Positions 53,495-63,024 of a stretch of 64,000 nucleotides of DNA are shown here, one piece after another. How positions within the stretch are numbered: position 1 is the first letter of the stretch; every line of letters starts with the position of its first letter. The notes under the pieces were generated by a model that was not told where the DNA came from, searched no databases, and worked only from the letters and a program-made list of their open reading frames with translations. A program made the position numbers and the translations under genes. Source of the DNA: Nocardia niigatensis NBRC 100131 (lineage in GTDB: Bacteria > Actinomycetota > Actinomycetes > Mycobacteriales > Mycobacteriaceae); assembly GCF_000308655.1 (NCBI RefSeq), contig NZ_BAGC01000109.1, positions 1 to 64,000 on the forward strand, in the 5' to 3' direction.

Positions 53495-54690
53495 CAGGGT
53501 GCCTCGAAGAGTGCCGCCATGCCCTGGCCACCACCGATGCACATCGATTCCAGGGCGTATCGTCCACCGCGCCTGCGCAATTCGTGCAGCATGGTGGTGA
53601 GTATCCGAACGCCGGTCGCGCCGATGGGATGGCCGAGCGAGATGCCGGATCCGTTGACATTGAGTCGTTCGTGGTCGTCGAAGCCCCAGCCTTTCAGCAC
53701 CGCCAGGACCTGCACGGCGAAGGCCTCGTTGAGTTCGACGAGATCGATGTTGTCGAAGGTGTGGCCGGTGCGCTGGAAGAGTTTCTCGACTGCGGGCACC
53801 GGGCCGATTCCCATCTCGGAGGGTTCGCAGCCGGCGGCGGACCAGCCGACGAGGTAACCGAGCGGCTCGAGCCCGAGTTCGTCGAGTTTGTCCTCGGCGA
53901 CGACCAGGCAGGCCGCCGCCGCGTCGTTCTGCTGGCTCGAGTTGCCCGCGGTCACGGTGCCGTCGCGCATGATGGTGCGCAGTTTCGCGAGTGATTCCGG
54001 TGTGGAGTCGGCGCGGATGCCTTCGTCGCGGACGAATTCGATCTGGTCGCCCTTTCGCTGCGGTATGGGTACCGGCACCACCTCGTCGGCGAACTTGCCC
54101 GATTCCCATGCCGCGGTTGCCTTCTGGTGGCTTCGTGCCGCGAATTCATCGGCGGCTTCGCGTGTGATCGCGTACCGCTGCGCTAGGTTCTCGGCGGTCT
54201 CGATCATGCCGCTGATGTGGCCGAAGCGCTCGACCGGCTGGGAGCGTTCCCGTCCTCGATCGAGTCGGTCGTAGAAGGCGACGTTGCCCGACCGCGAGCC
54301 CCAGCGCATGTCCTGGGTGTAGTACTCGATGTTGCTCATGCTCTCGACGCCACCGGCGAGAACCACGTCGGCGGCGCCTGTCTGCACCATCATCGCGGCG
54401 GTCACGACGGCCTGCAGCCCACCACCGCAACGGCGGTCGGTCTGGAATCCGGGCACCTCGATAGGCAGGCCGGCAGCGAGTGCGGCCCAGCGGCCGATGC
54501 AGGGTGCTTCGGAGTTCGCGTACGACTGAGCGAATGCGACGTCGTCGATGCGCGCCGGGTCGATGCCGGAGCGCTCCACGACCGCCTTGATGATGTGGGC
54601 GGCCAGGTCCTCGGCGGGGACCGGTCGCAGTGTACCGCCGAAGGTTCCCACGGGGGTACGCAGTGGGCTGACGATCGCCGCTCTCTTCAT
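53494..54690 (-). CDS. Thiolase (acetyl-CoA C-acyltransferase)
   Basis: 398 residues. Complete degradative thiolase motifs: Cys88 in D-R-R-C-G-G-G, N-E-A-F-A, G-H-P-I-G-A-T-G and C-I-G-G-G-Q-G. Cleaves a 3-ketoacyl-CoA to acetyl-CoA and a shortened acyl-CoA. First of three coupled thiolase-superfamily genes on this strand. Upstream gap to the CoA-transferase gene is 69 bp, without a clear operator-like motif. Confidence 0.93.
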   Translation of the reverse strand: MKRAAIVSPLRTPVGTFGGTLRPVPAEDLAAHIIKAVVERSGIDPARIDDVAFAQSYANSEAPCIGRWAALAAGLPIEVPGFQTDRRCGGGLQAVVTAAMMVQTGAADVVLAGGVESMSNIEYYTQDMRWGSRSGNVAFYDRLDRGRERSQPVERFGHISGMIETAENLAQRYAITREAADEFAARSHQKATAAWESGKFADEVVPVPIPQRKGDQIEFVRDEGIRADSTPESLAKLRTIMRDGTVTAGNSSQQNDAAAACLVVAEDKLDELGLEPLGYLVGWSAAGCEPSEMGIGPVPAVEKLFQRTGHTFDNIDLVELNEAFAVQVLAVLKGWGFDDHERLNVNGSGISLGHPIGATGVRILTTMLHELRRRGGRYALESMCIGGGQGMAALFEAP

Positions 54691-54759
54691 GATTTCACCT
54701 CTGTGCTCACTTTCACTGTGCCGCTGTGGTTTCGGGCCGCGACATCGATTACGCGGAGG

Positions 54760-56016
54760 TCACCACCGGCTCGCTACCGCGCGCAGAATCTCGCGCTGGT
54801 CGGGCTGCGCGATCGCCAGCATCCGCTCGCGCCGCTCGGACAGCGGCAGGCCGCGCAGATCGGCGATGCCGAATTCGGTGACCACGATGCCCGCGTCACT
54901 ACGCGCGATGCTGACCGGCCCGGACAGCCGGTCCACGATCCGGCTGCGCGAGCCTGCCGTCGACGGGAGTGCGATGATCGGCAGGCCGCCGTCCGAGCGC
55001 GCGGCAGCACGCAGGAACTCCCCGCCACCGCCGACCGCTCCGACATAGCGCCCGCCCGCGACCTCGGCGTTGACCTGCCCGGTCAGATCGACCTCGATGG
55101 CGGAGTTGATCGCGACGAAACGGTGTTGTGCCGCAAGTCGTTCCGGATCGTGGGTGTAGCCGATCGGCCGTAGCGACACGGCCGGGTTGTCGTGTGCGTA
55201 CTCGAACAACCGACGGGTCCCGATCAGCACCGCCGCCACGGAGACCCCGCGGTCGGTCGTCTTGCGGGCGTTGGTCACCACGCCTTTGTCGATCAGTTCG
55301 ACCGCGGCGTCGGAGAGGATGCCGGAGTGGATCCCGAGGTCGTTGCGCACGCCGAGGGCGCCGAGCACGGCCTCCGGCACCGACCCGATGCCGAATTGCA
55401 GGGTGGCACCGTCGGGGACGATGCTCGCGACATGCGCGCCGATGGCCGTCATTTCCGGTGTCGGCGGCGCGGCCGGACTCTCCGCCACCGGACGGGAAGT
55501 GCGGACCACGATGTCGATCTCCTGATCGGTCAGATGCCGGGCGCCGGGTGTGGCGGGCACCTGATCATTGACCTCGGCGATGACGATCCGCGCACCATCG
55601 ATGGCCGCGGTGAGATAGTCGTCGGCCAGCCCGAGGCTGTAGCGCCCGCGCGTGTCCGGCGGTGCGCACTGCACTAGGACGACGTCGGCACGCGAGACGA
55701 AGTCCGGCAGCGTCGAGTAGTGACCGGGGTACACCTCGAGCGACCCCGTCGCGGCCAGTGCCCGATTGCTGCCGGTGCCGCAGTAGCTGACGAACCGAAT
55801 GTGGTCGGCGTGTTCGGGTTTCACCGTCGCGGCGGCAGGGATGCCGATGAAACAGGTGATTCCGCCGAGGCCCGCTCGTTGCTCGAGCAGGCGCTCGGTC
55901 AGCGCCACCGGTTCGGCGCAGGACTGCCCCCAGACGACGAAGTCTCCCGGCCGGATGACGGTGCGAAAGTCGATCTCCGGTAGGCGAACCACCCGTGGCG
56001 GCCTGGCATCCGGCAT
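54760..56016 (-). CDS. Acetyl-CoA hydrolase/CoA-transferase family protein
   Basis: 418 residues, Cat1/4-hydroxybutyrate CoA-transferase-like. I-N-S-A-I-E-V-D-L-T-G-Q contains the likely catalytic Glu, and G-A-V-G-G-G-G-E-F-L-R is the glycine-rich loop of the family; F-G-I-A-D-L-R-G comes near the end. Moves CoA between acids or hydrolyses acyl-CoA, probably recycling CoA from a pathway product. One base after the 80-residue gene upstream. Confidence 0.88.
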   Translation of the reverse strand: MPDARPPRVVRLPEIDFRTVIRPGDFVVWGQSCAEPVALTERLLEQRAGLGGITCFIGIPAAATVKPEHADHIRFVSYCGTGSNRALAATGSLEVYPGHYSTLPDFVSRADVVLVQCAPPDTRGRYSLGLADDYLTAAIDGARIVIAEVNDQVPATPGARHLTDQEIDIVVRTSRPVAESPAAPPTPEMTAIGAHVASIVPDGATLQFGIGSVPEAVLGALGVRNDLGIHSGILSDAAVELIDKGVVTNARKTTDRGVSVAAVLIGTRRLFEYAHDNPAVSLRPIGYTHDPERLAAQHRFVAINSAIEVDLTGQVNAEVAGGRYVGAVGGGGEFLRAAARSDGGLPIIALPSTAGSRSRIVDRLSGPVSIARSDAGIVVTEFGIADLRGLPLSERRERMLAIAQPDQREILRAVASRW

Positions 56017-56017
56017 C

Positions 56018-56260
56018 TCAGTCCTCCCGCCAGCGGTCGGCGGACGGGTCGAGCAGACGCTGCATGTGGCCCTCGGTGAGCCACACGATCGTCTCCAGTT
56101 CGAGGGCGTCCAGGAACCGGACGCGGCCGGACTTCAAGTCCTCCAGCCGCAGACGTGGCCCGTTCGCGGTGTCGTCGATGGCGACCCGCACCTGAGCGAA
56201 TTCACTGTGCACGACACCGAGTTCACGGCTGGTGCCGGCATCCGATCCTGTCCTGTCCAT
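56018..56260 (-). CDS. Small conserved-looking protein in the dioxygenase operon
   Basis: 80 residues, not recognised. It is acidic and ends R-L-L-D-P-S-A-D-R-W, with a central beta-like segment (G-P-R-L-R-L-E-D-L). It sits between the dioxygenase beta subunit (11 bp) and the CoA-transferase (1 bp) on the same strand, so it is very likely expressed with them. Could be a small accessory or dedicated partner of the oxygenase; no motif decides. Confidence 0.65.
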   Translation of the reverse strand: MDRTGSDAGTSRELGVVHSEFAQVRVAIDDTANGPRLRLEDLKSGRVRFLDALELETIVWLTEGHMQRLLDPSADRWRED

Positions 56261-56271
56261 CTGCTGTCCCC

Positions 56272-56757
56272 TCAGATCAGGAAGCCCATGCTGGGCACGG
56301 CTTCCGCACTGTTGACGAGCATGACGGTCTTGCGGACCAGCTTCAGCTCGCCGTCGACGCGGCGCACCACGTAGGTGTAGCGACCCGCCCAGGTGTGCAG
56401 GCCGCGTGGCTTCGACTCGTACAGCACGAAATTCGCACCCAGTGTGATGTCGTCACCCTCGACGCCGAGGAGTTCGATGTTCGAGATCGTGCGGCGCAGA
56501 TTCGACGGCGGCGACTGCGCGTACCGCTTGCCGGTACGCAGCTGTTGCAGCCGGGTGGAGATGCGACGACGGTTGTCGTACATGATCGACACATGCCGCT
56601 CCGGGTCGTAGCCGCCGCCGTCGACGGGCACCCAGTACAGCGCGTCGTCGGTCCACAGGGCCTCCCACGAGTCGTAGTCGTGTTCGTCGGCGAGGCGGGC
56701 CTCGCGGTAGATGAACTGCTCGAGTTCGCGCAGATCGATTTCGGTCAGGGCAGTCAT
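56272..56757 (-). CDS. Ring-hydroxylating dioxygenase small (beta) subunit
   Basis: 161 residues from the ATG at 56757, sharing a base with the alpha-subunit stop. NTF2/SnoaL-like fold with F-I-Y-R-E-A-R-L-A-D-E-H-D-Y, W-T-D-D-A-L-Y-W-V-P and R-R-T-I-S-N-I, as usual for beta subunits of Rieske dioxygenases. Structural partner of the catalytic alpha subunit. Confidence 0.93.
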   Translation of the reverse strand: MTALTEIDLRELEQFIYREARLADEHDYDSWEALWTDDALYWVPVDGGGYDPERHVSIMYDNRRRISTRLQQLRTGKRYAQSPPSNLRRTISNIELLGVEGDDITLGANFVLYESKPRGLHTWAGRYTYVVRRVDGELKLVRKTVMLVNSAEAVPSMGFLI

Positions 56758-58097
56758 CACGCCTCCATCAGATTCTTGTAGTGCAGCCAGAACGCCCGCA
56801 TCGCGGTCTCGTCCGTGGCTCCGCCGATGCGGAAACCGTTGTCGTCCAACGATTCCCGGATCAAGCCGCGGCTCAGGTCGAGCCATTCGGGCAGCAGCTG
56901 CTCCACGCCGACCTGATTGCGCTCGTACATCTCCGTGTCGTCGGCGAGCAGCATGCCGGCCGGGCCAACCGAGCCGATGGACTGCGACAGCATCCGCTTG
57001 TTCAGCTCGTCCGCGCCGTCCAGCTGCACCGAGGTGGCGAACTGGATGCATTCGGTGGCCGAAATCGGCTGGATGTTGAACACCTGGATCTCGGCAATGA
57101 ACAGGTTCGGGAAGATCATCACGTGGGGCGCGCCCTCGATCATGATCTCCTCGGCCGCTTCGCCGTGGACCTCCCGCATCTTCGCCACGTACTCCGGCAC
57201 GCGGTCGGCGGTGGTGCCGAACCAGCGCATGGGCTCGGCGAACTTGCGGAATTCCGGGCGCAGATCGTTCTCGCTGTGGCCGTTGCCGAGTGCGCGAGTG
57301 ACAGCCGTGGAGCTGTCGCTGTACAGCGGGCCGATGGTGGAGCCGGTCACCGAGAAGATCGAGCCGTGCACGAACTGCGGGTGGTAACCATCGGTTTCGT
57401 TCTCCGCCAGCAGCTTCCAGTTGGCGTGCGTGCGGTGCTTGAGCCAGCCGTTGTCCAGACGCACCTTGCCGGTGGGCGAGAGCCGGACCAGCCGGTCGAT
57501 CTCACCCGCGGCGGCGCCGAGATGCTCCAGCAGCGGCGGCACGTCGGCATTGAAGCTGCCGAATACGAAGCCGTGGTAGCTCTCCACCCGCGGCACCACG
57601 CCGAGGCCGAGGTTCAGCTTGCCCTTGCCGCCATACCCCTTGTTGTAGGGGTAGCCGAGCATGTCACCGGTGTTGCTGTAGGTCCAGCCGTGATACGGGC
57701 ACCGGAACGAGCTGGAATTGCCCCGCTGTTCGTCGCACACCAGGTTGCCACGGTGCGCGCACCGGTTGGTGACCAGATGCACCTCGCCGGCGCGGTCGCG
57801 GGTCATGATGATGTCCTGCGGACCGATATTCTTGCGCACATAGTCGTTCGGTTCGGGCACTTCGGACTCATGCCCGACGAAAACCCAGCCGCCGTACCAG
57901 ATCCGCTCGAGCTCGTCGGCGAACACGGCCGGATCGGTGTACAAGGACCCGTGCACCCGCTGCGGGTGGATGAGCCTCGAATAGTCCACTCGCGGTGCCT
58001 GATTCGCGACCGGTCCGGTCTCGCAGGCCGCGTCGGGGTCGCAGATCGAATGGTCGCCCGGCTCGCGCACGGCATCCGGAGGGGTCGTGACCGTCAT
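56757..58097 (-). CDS. Rieske ring-hydroxylating dioxygenase large (alpha) subunit
   Basis: 446 residues. Rieske cluster ligands Cys113, His115, Cys133 and His136 (C-A-H-R-G-N and C-P-Y-H-G-W); mononuclear iron region A-E-N-E-T-D-G-Y-H-P-Q-F-V-H with bridging Asp236 and His239/His244. All needed ligands are present, so an active oxygenase is expected. Inserts oxygen into an aromatic or cyclic substrate. No reductase/ferredoxin component is adjacent. The start overlaps the acyl-CoA ligase stop by 4 bp. Confidence 0.94.
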   Translation of the reverse strand: MTVTTPPDAVREPGDHSICDPDAACETGPVANQAPRVDYSRLIHPQRVHGSLYTDPAVFADELERIWYGGWVFVGHESEVPEPNDYVRKNIGPQDIIMTRDRAGEVHLVTNRCAHRGNLVCDEQRGNSSSFRCPYHGWTYSNTGDMLGYPYNKGYGGKGKLNLGLGVVPRVESYHGFVFGSFNADVPPLLEHLGAAAGEIDRLVRLSPTGKVRLDNGWLKHRTHANWKLLAENETDGYHPQFVHGSIFSVTGSTIGPLYSDSSTAVTRALGNGHSENDLRPEFRKFAEPMRWFGTTADRVPEYVAKMREVHGEAAEEIMIEGAPHVMIFPNLFIAEIQVFNIQPISATECIQFATSVQLDGADELNKRMLSQSIGSVGPAGMLLADDTEMYERNQVGVEQLLPEWLDLSRGLIRESLDDNGFRIGGATDETAMRAFWLHYKNLMEA

Positions 58098-59800
58098 TTC
58101 TGTTGCTCCAATCGTGCTTTGGCGTAATTCACCAGGCGGAATTTCTGCACCTTTCCCGTGGGAGTGGTGGGCAGTTCGTCTGCCGTGAGGAATACGACGT
58201 GTTTGGGAACTTTGAACCGAGCGAGATTCGCCTTGCAGATCTCGATGACCTCCTCGGCGGAAATCTCCGCATCGGGGGCGCGCACGATGCACGCGCATCC
58301 CGCGTCACCCCATCGCTCGTCGGGGACGCCGATCAGGTAGGCCTGACTGATCTCCGGCCGGGCGGTGAGCAGTTCCTCGATCTCCTTGGGCATCACCAGT
58401 TCGCCGCCGCTCTTGTAGAGCTCCTTGCTGCGGCCGGTGATCTCGAGATAGCCGTCGGGCCGCACCCGTCCGAGATCGCCGGAGAAGACCCACCCGTCCC
58501 GCAGACCCTTGGCGGTTTCCTCCGGCTTTCCCCAGAATCCGAGCATGCTCGTCGGGCCGCGGGAAACCAGTTCGCCTTCTTCACCGTCCGGCAGCGGCGC
58601 GGCGGTGACCGGGTCGACGGTGCGGTAGACCACGAGCGCCCCGTCGTCGATTCCGGCCGCCCCAGCGGATTTCGGCCGACCGGCGGTGGTCGCGGTGAGC
58701 TCCAAGGAGTCCTCGGGCCGGGTCAGGGTCATCGCTCCGCCGCATTCGGTCATACCGTAGCCGGTGACGATCTCCGAGGCACCCAGCTCTTCGCGGACCC
58801 GCTCCCACAGCCAGACGGGCGCGGGCGCGGCTCCGGACAGCACCGCCGACAGCGACGACAGGTCGTAGCGAAGCCGATCCGAATGTTCCAGCAGCGCAAC
58901 GGTCATGGTGGGGACACACAGGATGTCGTCCGCGCGATGCCGCTCGATTCCCGCGAGGTACTTCCCGGCGTCGAAGGCGGGCAACATGATTACCGCGCCG
59001 CCCACCATCGTGGCTGCGATCAAGCCCTCGACATAGCCGAACATGTGGTAGCACGGCAGGGAGAACAGGATCCGGCGGCCGTCGGCGAAGGCCCGGGTGA
59101 GCGCGGACGCATATCCGGTCCGCAGGACGGCGTCATGGGTGATGAGCACGCCCTTGGGTGAGCCGGTTGTTCCGGAGGTGTAGAGGATGTCGCCCACCTC
59201 GGCCGGGTTCACCTGGATCCCGGCCGTCGCCCCCGAGTACCGGGCCCCGACCAGAGCGAGCTCATCCACGGTAAGCACTCCGGCACGCTCCCGGCCATCC
59301 GTCGACAACTGAATCACGGTGTGCAGCTCAGGAAGTCGCGACTTGTCCCGGCCGACCTCTTCCCATTTCGGAGCAATCTCATCGAGCATCGCCAGGTAGT
59401 CGAGCCCGGCGAAACCGGTCATAGTGATGAGAACCCTGCACTCGGACTGATCGAGCACGTAGGCGAGTTCGTCGGTGCGGTACAGGAAGTTCAGCGGAAC
59501 AGCGACCGCGCCGGCGAGAGCCACGGCGAACTTCACCGGCACAAAATCCGGGTAGTTCGCCATGAGCACGCCGACGTGGTCTCCGGGACGCACCCCCAGC
59601 GCGACCAGGCCGTCGGCGAGCCGAGTCGCCAGCTCCGCGGTCTCTCGGTAGGTCAGCGTACGTTCGTCGGTGATGACCAGCGGCCGATCACCGAATTCGT
59701 CGGCGCACGCGAGCAGCCACTCCCCCAGCGACCGTGGCCGCCACATCGGGAACCGTTCGCCGAGGCGATTTCTCCGAATGTCGAAGTCGTTGTTACTCAT
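58094..59800 (-). CDS. Acyl-CoA/aryl-CoA ligase (ANL family)
   Basis: 568 residues. P-loop Y-T-S-G-T-T-G-S-P-K-G near 215, G-Y-G-M-T-E-C, S-G-D-L-G hinge and catalytic Lys in T-P-T-G-K near the end. An active ligase forming a CoA thioester. Its coupling to the dioxygenase (4-bp overlap) suggests it activates the ring acid before or after oxygenation. Six bases after the second ligase. Confidence 0.92.
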   Translation of the reverse strand: MSNNDFDIRRNRLGERFPMWRPRSLGEWLLACADEFGDRPLVITDERTLTYRETAELATRLADGLVALGVRPGDHVGVLMANYPDFVPVKFAVALAGAVAVPLNFLYRTDELAYVLDQSECRVLITMTGFAGLDYLAMLDEIAPKWEEVGRDKSRLPELHTVIQLSTDGRERAGVLTVDELALVGARYSGATAGIQVNPAEVGDILYTSGTTGSPKGVLITHDAVLRTGYASALTRAFADGRRILFSLPCYHMFGYVEGLIAATMVGGAVIMLPAFDAGKYLAGIERHRADDILCVPTMTVALLEHSDRLRYDLSSLSAVLSGAAPAPVWLWERVREELGASEIVTGYGMTECGGAMTLTRPEDSLELTATTAGRPKSAGAAGIDDGALVVYRTVDPVTAAPLPDGEEGELVSRGPTSMLGFWGKPEETAKGLRDGWVFSGDLGRVRPDGYLEITGRSKELYKSGGELVMPKEIEELLTARPEISQAYLIGVPDERWGDAGCACIVRAPDAEISAEEVIEICKANLARFKVPKHVVFLTADELPTTPTGKVQKFRLVNYAKARLEQQK

Positions 59801-59806
59801 GATGTT

Positions 59807-61438
59807 TCACTTGACCTCGTCGATATCGCCGTCGAGGATCGCCTCGCGCAGCCGGAATTTCTGGACCTTGCCCGACGGGGTGACGGGGAGAGTGTCGGCG
59901 ACGAACCAGCGGCGCGGTGTCTTGAACGGCGCCAGCGTCGTGCTGAGCCGGTTCTTCACCGAGGCTACGAGATCGTCCGGACGTTCGCCACGCACCACCA
60001 GCACAGCGGCCACGGTCTCACCCCACTTCTCGTGTGGGAGGCCGACCACCGCCGCCTGCTGAACCGAATCATGTTCGATCAGTCGCGATTCCACCTCGGC
60101 AGGAGCGATGTTCTCGCCACCGCTGATGATCATGTCCTTGAGCCGACCGGTCACAGTGACGTAGCCACGGCTGTCCATCGAGCCGAGATCGCCCGTGTGC
60201 ACCCAGCCCTCGGCGTCCACAGCCGCCTCGGTCGCCGTCTGATCGCGGTAGTACTCGATCATCTGCTGATACCCACGGGCGCAGATCTCGCCGATAACAC
60301 CCAACGGAGCGACTCCGGAGCCGTTCGAGCCGGCAATCTTCACCTCGACCTGCGGAATCGGGCGACCCACGGTGCCGAGTTGATCGACGAGCGTGTCGCT
60401 TCTGCGGGTGAGGGTGATCACCGGGGCGAGTTCGGTCTGACCGAACAGGTTGTGCACCACCGCACCGAAGACGCGTGCCGCTCCTTCGATCAGCACCTGC
60501 GGCACGTTGGCCGCGCCGCCGACGATGCTGGCGAACCTCGGTGCGGCGAATTCGTCTCCGCGCGTGGCCTCGAGCAGCGCTCCGAGGATCGTAGGAACGA
60601 AGAACAGCACGTCCGCGTCCTCAGCCGAGGCCCACGCGAGAACCTCATCCGGAATGAAGGTCTCAACCAGTAGGACCGTGCCCGCCGTCCACGCCGGGCC
60701 GAGCGTAGCGATCACACAGGCGGCGGTGTGGAACATCGGCAGTGGATTGACGAAGACCGCTCCCTCGGGGATATCGGCGGCCGCCATGGTCATCCTCGCG
60801 ACGTTCACCAGCGACCGATGCCGCAGCAGAACACCTTTCGGGTTGCCAGTGGTGCCCGAGGTGTACTGCAACATCGCCGGACCGTCCGGATCGACTTCCG
60901 GCAGATCGCCGTCCGAAGTGCTCGCTTGCCAAAGCCCGGTTTCCGACAGGCTGATCCGCCTCCGCACGCCAGGAACCTTGTCCAACGCCGCGACCGCGAC
61001 CGCGGCCATGTCATAGCCTCGATGCTCGTCGGCGTGGATGAGCACGGCAGCACCAGAATGCTCGAGCGTGTAAACCAATTCGCCCTCGCGGAAGGCGGGA
61101 TTCAACGCCACCAGCACACGTCCTGCGAGTGCAGCACCATATTCGATGATGGGCCACTCGATGACATTCGGCGCCCATAGCGCCACGAACTCGCCGGGTT
61201 GAGTGAGCTCGGTCAACGCGATCGCTACGCGCCGTGCCGCGTCGTAGAGTTCCGCATAGGTAAGGCGGCATCGCTCCGATCCCCCGTGTGGGGTGCCGAC
61301 CAATGCCGTTGTTCCGGAGTGATTTTCGGCGAGCTCGGCCAGGAGCGAGCCGACAGTGTGGTCCGAGAGCGGCAGGCTGTCGTCCGCCGCCCAATAGGAC
61401 TCACTGAGGTTGCGATCAGCCACGGCTGTCATAGGCAT
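59807..61438 (-). CDS. Acyl-CoA ligase (ANL family)
   Basis: 543 residues. P-loop Y-T-S-G-T-T-G-N-P-K-G near 190, F-G-Q-T-E, H-T-G-D-L-G and Lys in T-P-S-G-K. Clearly different from the neighbouring ligase, so the pathway probably activates two different acids or handles substrate and side chain separately. Between the crotonase gene (9-bp gap) and the first ligase, same strand. Confidence 0.92.
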   Translation of the reverse strand: MPMTAVADRNLSESYWAADDSLPLSDHTVGSLLAELAENHSGTTALVGTPHGGSERCRLTYAELYDAARRVAIALTELTQPGEFVALWAPNVIEWPIIEYGAALAGRVLVALNPAFREGELVYTLEHSGAAVLIHADEHRGYDMAAVAVAALDKVPGVRRRISLSETGLWQASTSDGDLPEVDPDGPAMLQYTSGTTGNPKGVLLRHRSLVNVARMTMAAADIPEGAVFVNPLPMFHTAACVIATLGPAWTAGTVLLVETFIPDEVLAWASAEDADVLFFVPTILGALLEATRGDEFAAPRFASIVGGAANVPQVLIEGAARVFGAVVHNLFGQTELAPVITLTRRSDTLVDQLGTVGRPIPQVEVKIAGSNGSGVAPLGVIGEICARGYQQMIEYYRDQTATEAAVDAEGWVHTGDLGSMDSRGYVTVTGRLKDMIISGGENIAPAEVESRLIEHDSVQQAAVVGLPHEKWGETVAAVLVVRGERPDDLVASVKNRLSTTLAPFKTPRRWFVADTLPVTPSGKVQKFRLREAILDGDIDEVK

Positions 61439-61447
61439 GCGCTTCCG

Positions 61448-62230
61448 CTATTTCCCGCGAAATACGGGAGTCCTTTTCTCATGGAATGCCGAGACGCCCT
61501 CGGCGAAGTCTTCGGAGTCGAACAGTTCGACCTGGTTGTCGACTTCGTTGTCCAGCACCGTCATCGGATCGCGCGGCCAGCGCGCGAACATCTGCTTCAG
61601 GGCGGCGACCGCCAGCGGCGGCGCGATGGCCATGCGCTCGGCGTCCGCGAGCGCGGACTCCAATGCCGTGCCCGGAGCAACGACCGCGTCGGCCAGGTGG
61701 ATCTCGGCCGCCTCGACTCCGGTCAGCCGTGCCGGCAGCAGCATGAGTTCACGCGCCTTGGCCATACCGACCCGGGCCGGGAGCGAGGCGAAAATTCCCA
61801 TATCCCCAGCCAGACCGACGCCGGTGAACGCGGTGCTGAACACCGCATCGGCAGCGGCGACGACGCGATCACACGCCAGAGCCAGGGACACACCGGCCCC
61901 GTATGCCGCACCCTCGACTGCCGCGATGACGGGCTTGCCACCCTGCCAGATGGCGCGGACCACACGCTGCGCGGCCTCGGCGCGCGGCCGTGCTTCCGAT
62001 TCGTCCATACGCCGCATGGTCGAGATGTCGCCGCCCGCACAGAATCCCGCGCCCGCGCCGGTCAGCACGATCACCCGCACGTTCGCATCGGCCATGGCCT
62101 CCTCGAGCCGTTCAGCCAGCGCGTAACGCAGAGGCAAATCGATGGCATTGCGACGCTGCGGCCGATTCAAGGTGACAATCCGAATAGGACCACGGTCTTC
62201 GATCAGAACTGGTGATTCATTGGCGGACAA
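61448..62230 (-). CDS. Crotonase-family protein
   Basis: 260 residues. Oxyanion segments F-C-A-G-G-D and E-G-A-A-Y-G-A-G are present. The classical hydratase glutamates are missing (G-A-G-V-S-L; F-S-T-A-F-T-G-V-G-L-A-G-D), with an Asp in G-L-A-G-D-M-G. Likely isomerase- or PaaG-like chemistry rather than standard hydration. Two-base gap from the next crotonase upstream. Confidence 0.88.
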   Translation of the reverse strand: MSANESPVLIEDRGPIRIVTLNRPQRRNAIDLPLRYALAERLEEAMADANVRVIVLTGAGAGFCAGGDISTMRRMDESEARPRAEAAQRVVRAIWQGGKPVIAAVEGAAYGAGVSLALACDRVVAAADAVFSTAFTGVGLAGDMGIFASLPARVGMAKARELMLLPARLTGVEAAEIHLADAVVAPGTALESALADAERMAIAPPLAVAALKQMFARWPRDPMTVLDNEVDNQVELFDSEDFAEGVSAFHEKRTPVFRGK

Positions 62231-62232
62231 AG

Positions 62233-63024
62233 TTATTCACCTCGGAACTTCGGCTCACGACGCTCGAGGACTGCGGCCAGACCCTCGCGGGAGTCGGCAG
62301 TGCCCGACAGTTCGGAGACCGTGCGCGCCTCTTCCGGCAATCGGTCGGCGAGGGTCGCGCCGACCCCACCCCACAGCAGACGCTTGGTGGCCCCGATCGC
62401 CATCGGAGCAGTCGAGGTGAATTGGCGTGCGTAGGCCAGCGATTCGGCTGCAAGGTCGGCGGCGGGCACCACCTTGGTCAGCAAGCCGATGTCGAGCGCC
62501 TGCGCGGCGTCGAGGACCGGATTGGTCAACAGAATGTGCATAGCCTTGCGCAGACCGACGAGCTGGGTGAGGGTTACTGAGACGCCCGCGTCGGGCGCCA
62601 TGCCCACGCGCACCGCACCGGACATGAACTTCGCCGTGTCGGCGGCGATCACAAAATCGGCGGTGCACACCAGCCCGAAACCACCACCACCCGCCGCGAA
62701 CCCGTGCACCGAGGCGATGACCGGCACGTTCAACTGGGTCAGCGCGGCGACGGTGATCTGCAGCCAGGACGTGGCCTCACGCAGATAGTCGGGCAGCTGT
62801 TCGCCCTTGGAGGCGAAGACCTTCACATTGCCGCCGGCGCAGAAGTTCTTGCCCGCGCCGGACAACAGAACCGCACGGATGCTCGGGTCGCCATGGATGC
62901 GCATGATCGCCGCGTGCAGTGCCTGCAGGAAGGGCACGTCCAGACCGTTGGATGTCTCCGGGCTGTTGAGTAGTAGGTGGGCGATGCCGTCGTCGTCGAC
63001 GTCGACACGAACCAGGTCGGTCAT
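62233..63024 (-). CDS. Crotonase-family protein
   Basis: 263 residues. Oxyanion segments F-C-A-G-G-N and H-G-F-A-A-G-G-G. Hydratase glutamates absent (G-G-G-G-F-G-L; V-R-V-G-M-A-P-D-A-G); Pro-Asp-Ala-Gly resembles PaaG-type isomerases. The start overlaps the stop of the third crotonase by 4 bp, so three crotonases are translated in series. Confidence 0.88.
   Translation of the reverse strand: MTDLVRVDVDDDGIAHLLLNSPETSNGLDVPFLQALHAAIMRIHGDPSIRAVLLSGAGKNFCAGGNVKVFASKGEQLPDYLREATSWLQITVAALTQLNVPVIASVHGFAAGGGGFGLVCTADFVIAADTAKFMSGAVRVGMAPDAGVSVTLTQLVGLRKAMHILLTNPVLDAAQALDIGLLTKVVPAADLAAESLAYARQFTSTAPMAIGATKRLLWGGVGATLADRLPEEARTVSELSGTADSREGLAAVLERREPKFRGE

Noticed and set aside
52109..54109. Reading the HMGS-DUF35 gene as a 666-residue protein from 54109
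   Set aside because: The extra 205 N-terminal residues are Arg/Gly-rich shadow of the thiolase gene on the same strand in another frame; the ATG at 53494 overlaps the thiolase stop and begins the conserved domain.
56757..57051. N-terminal extension of the dioxygenase beta subunit to 57051
   Set aside because: The added part is read from inside the alpha-subunit gene in another frame; the start at 56757 is coupled to the alpha stop.
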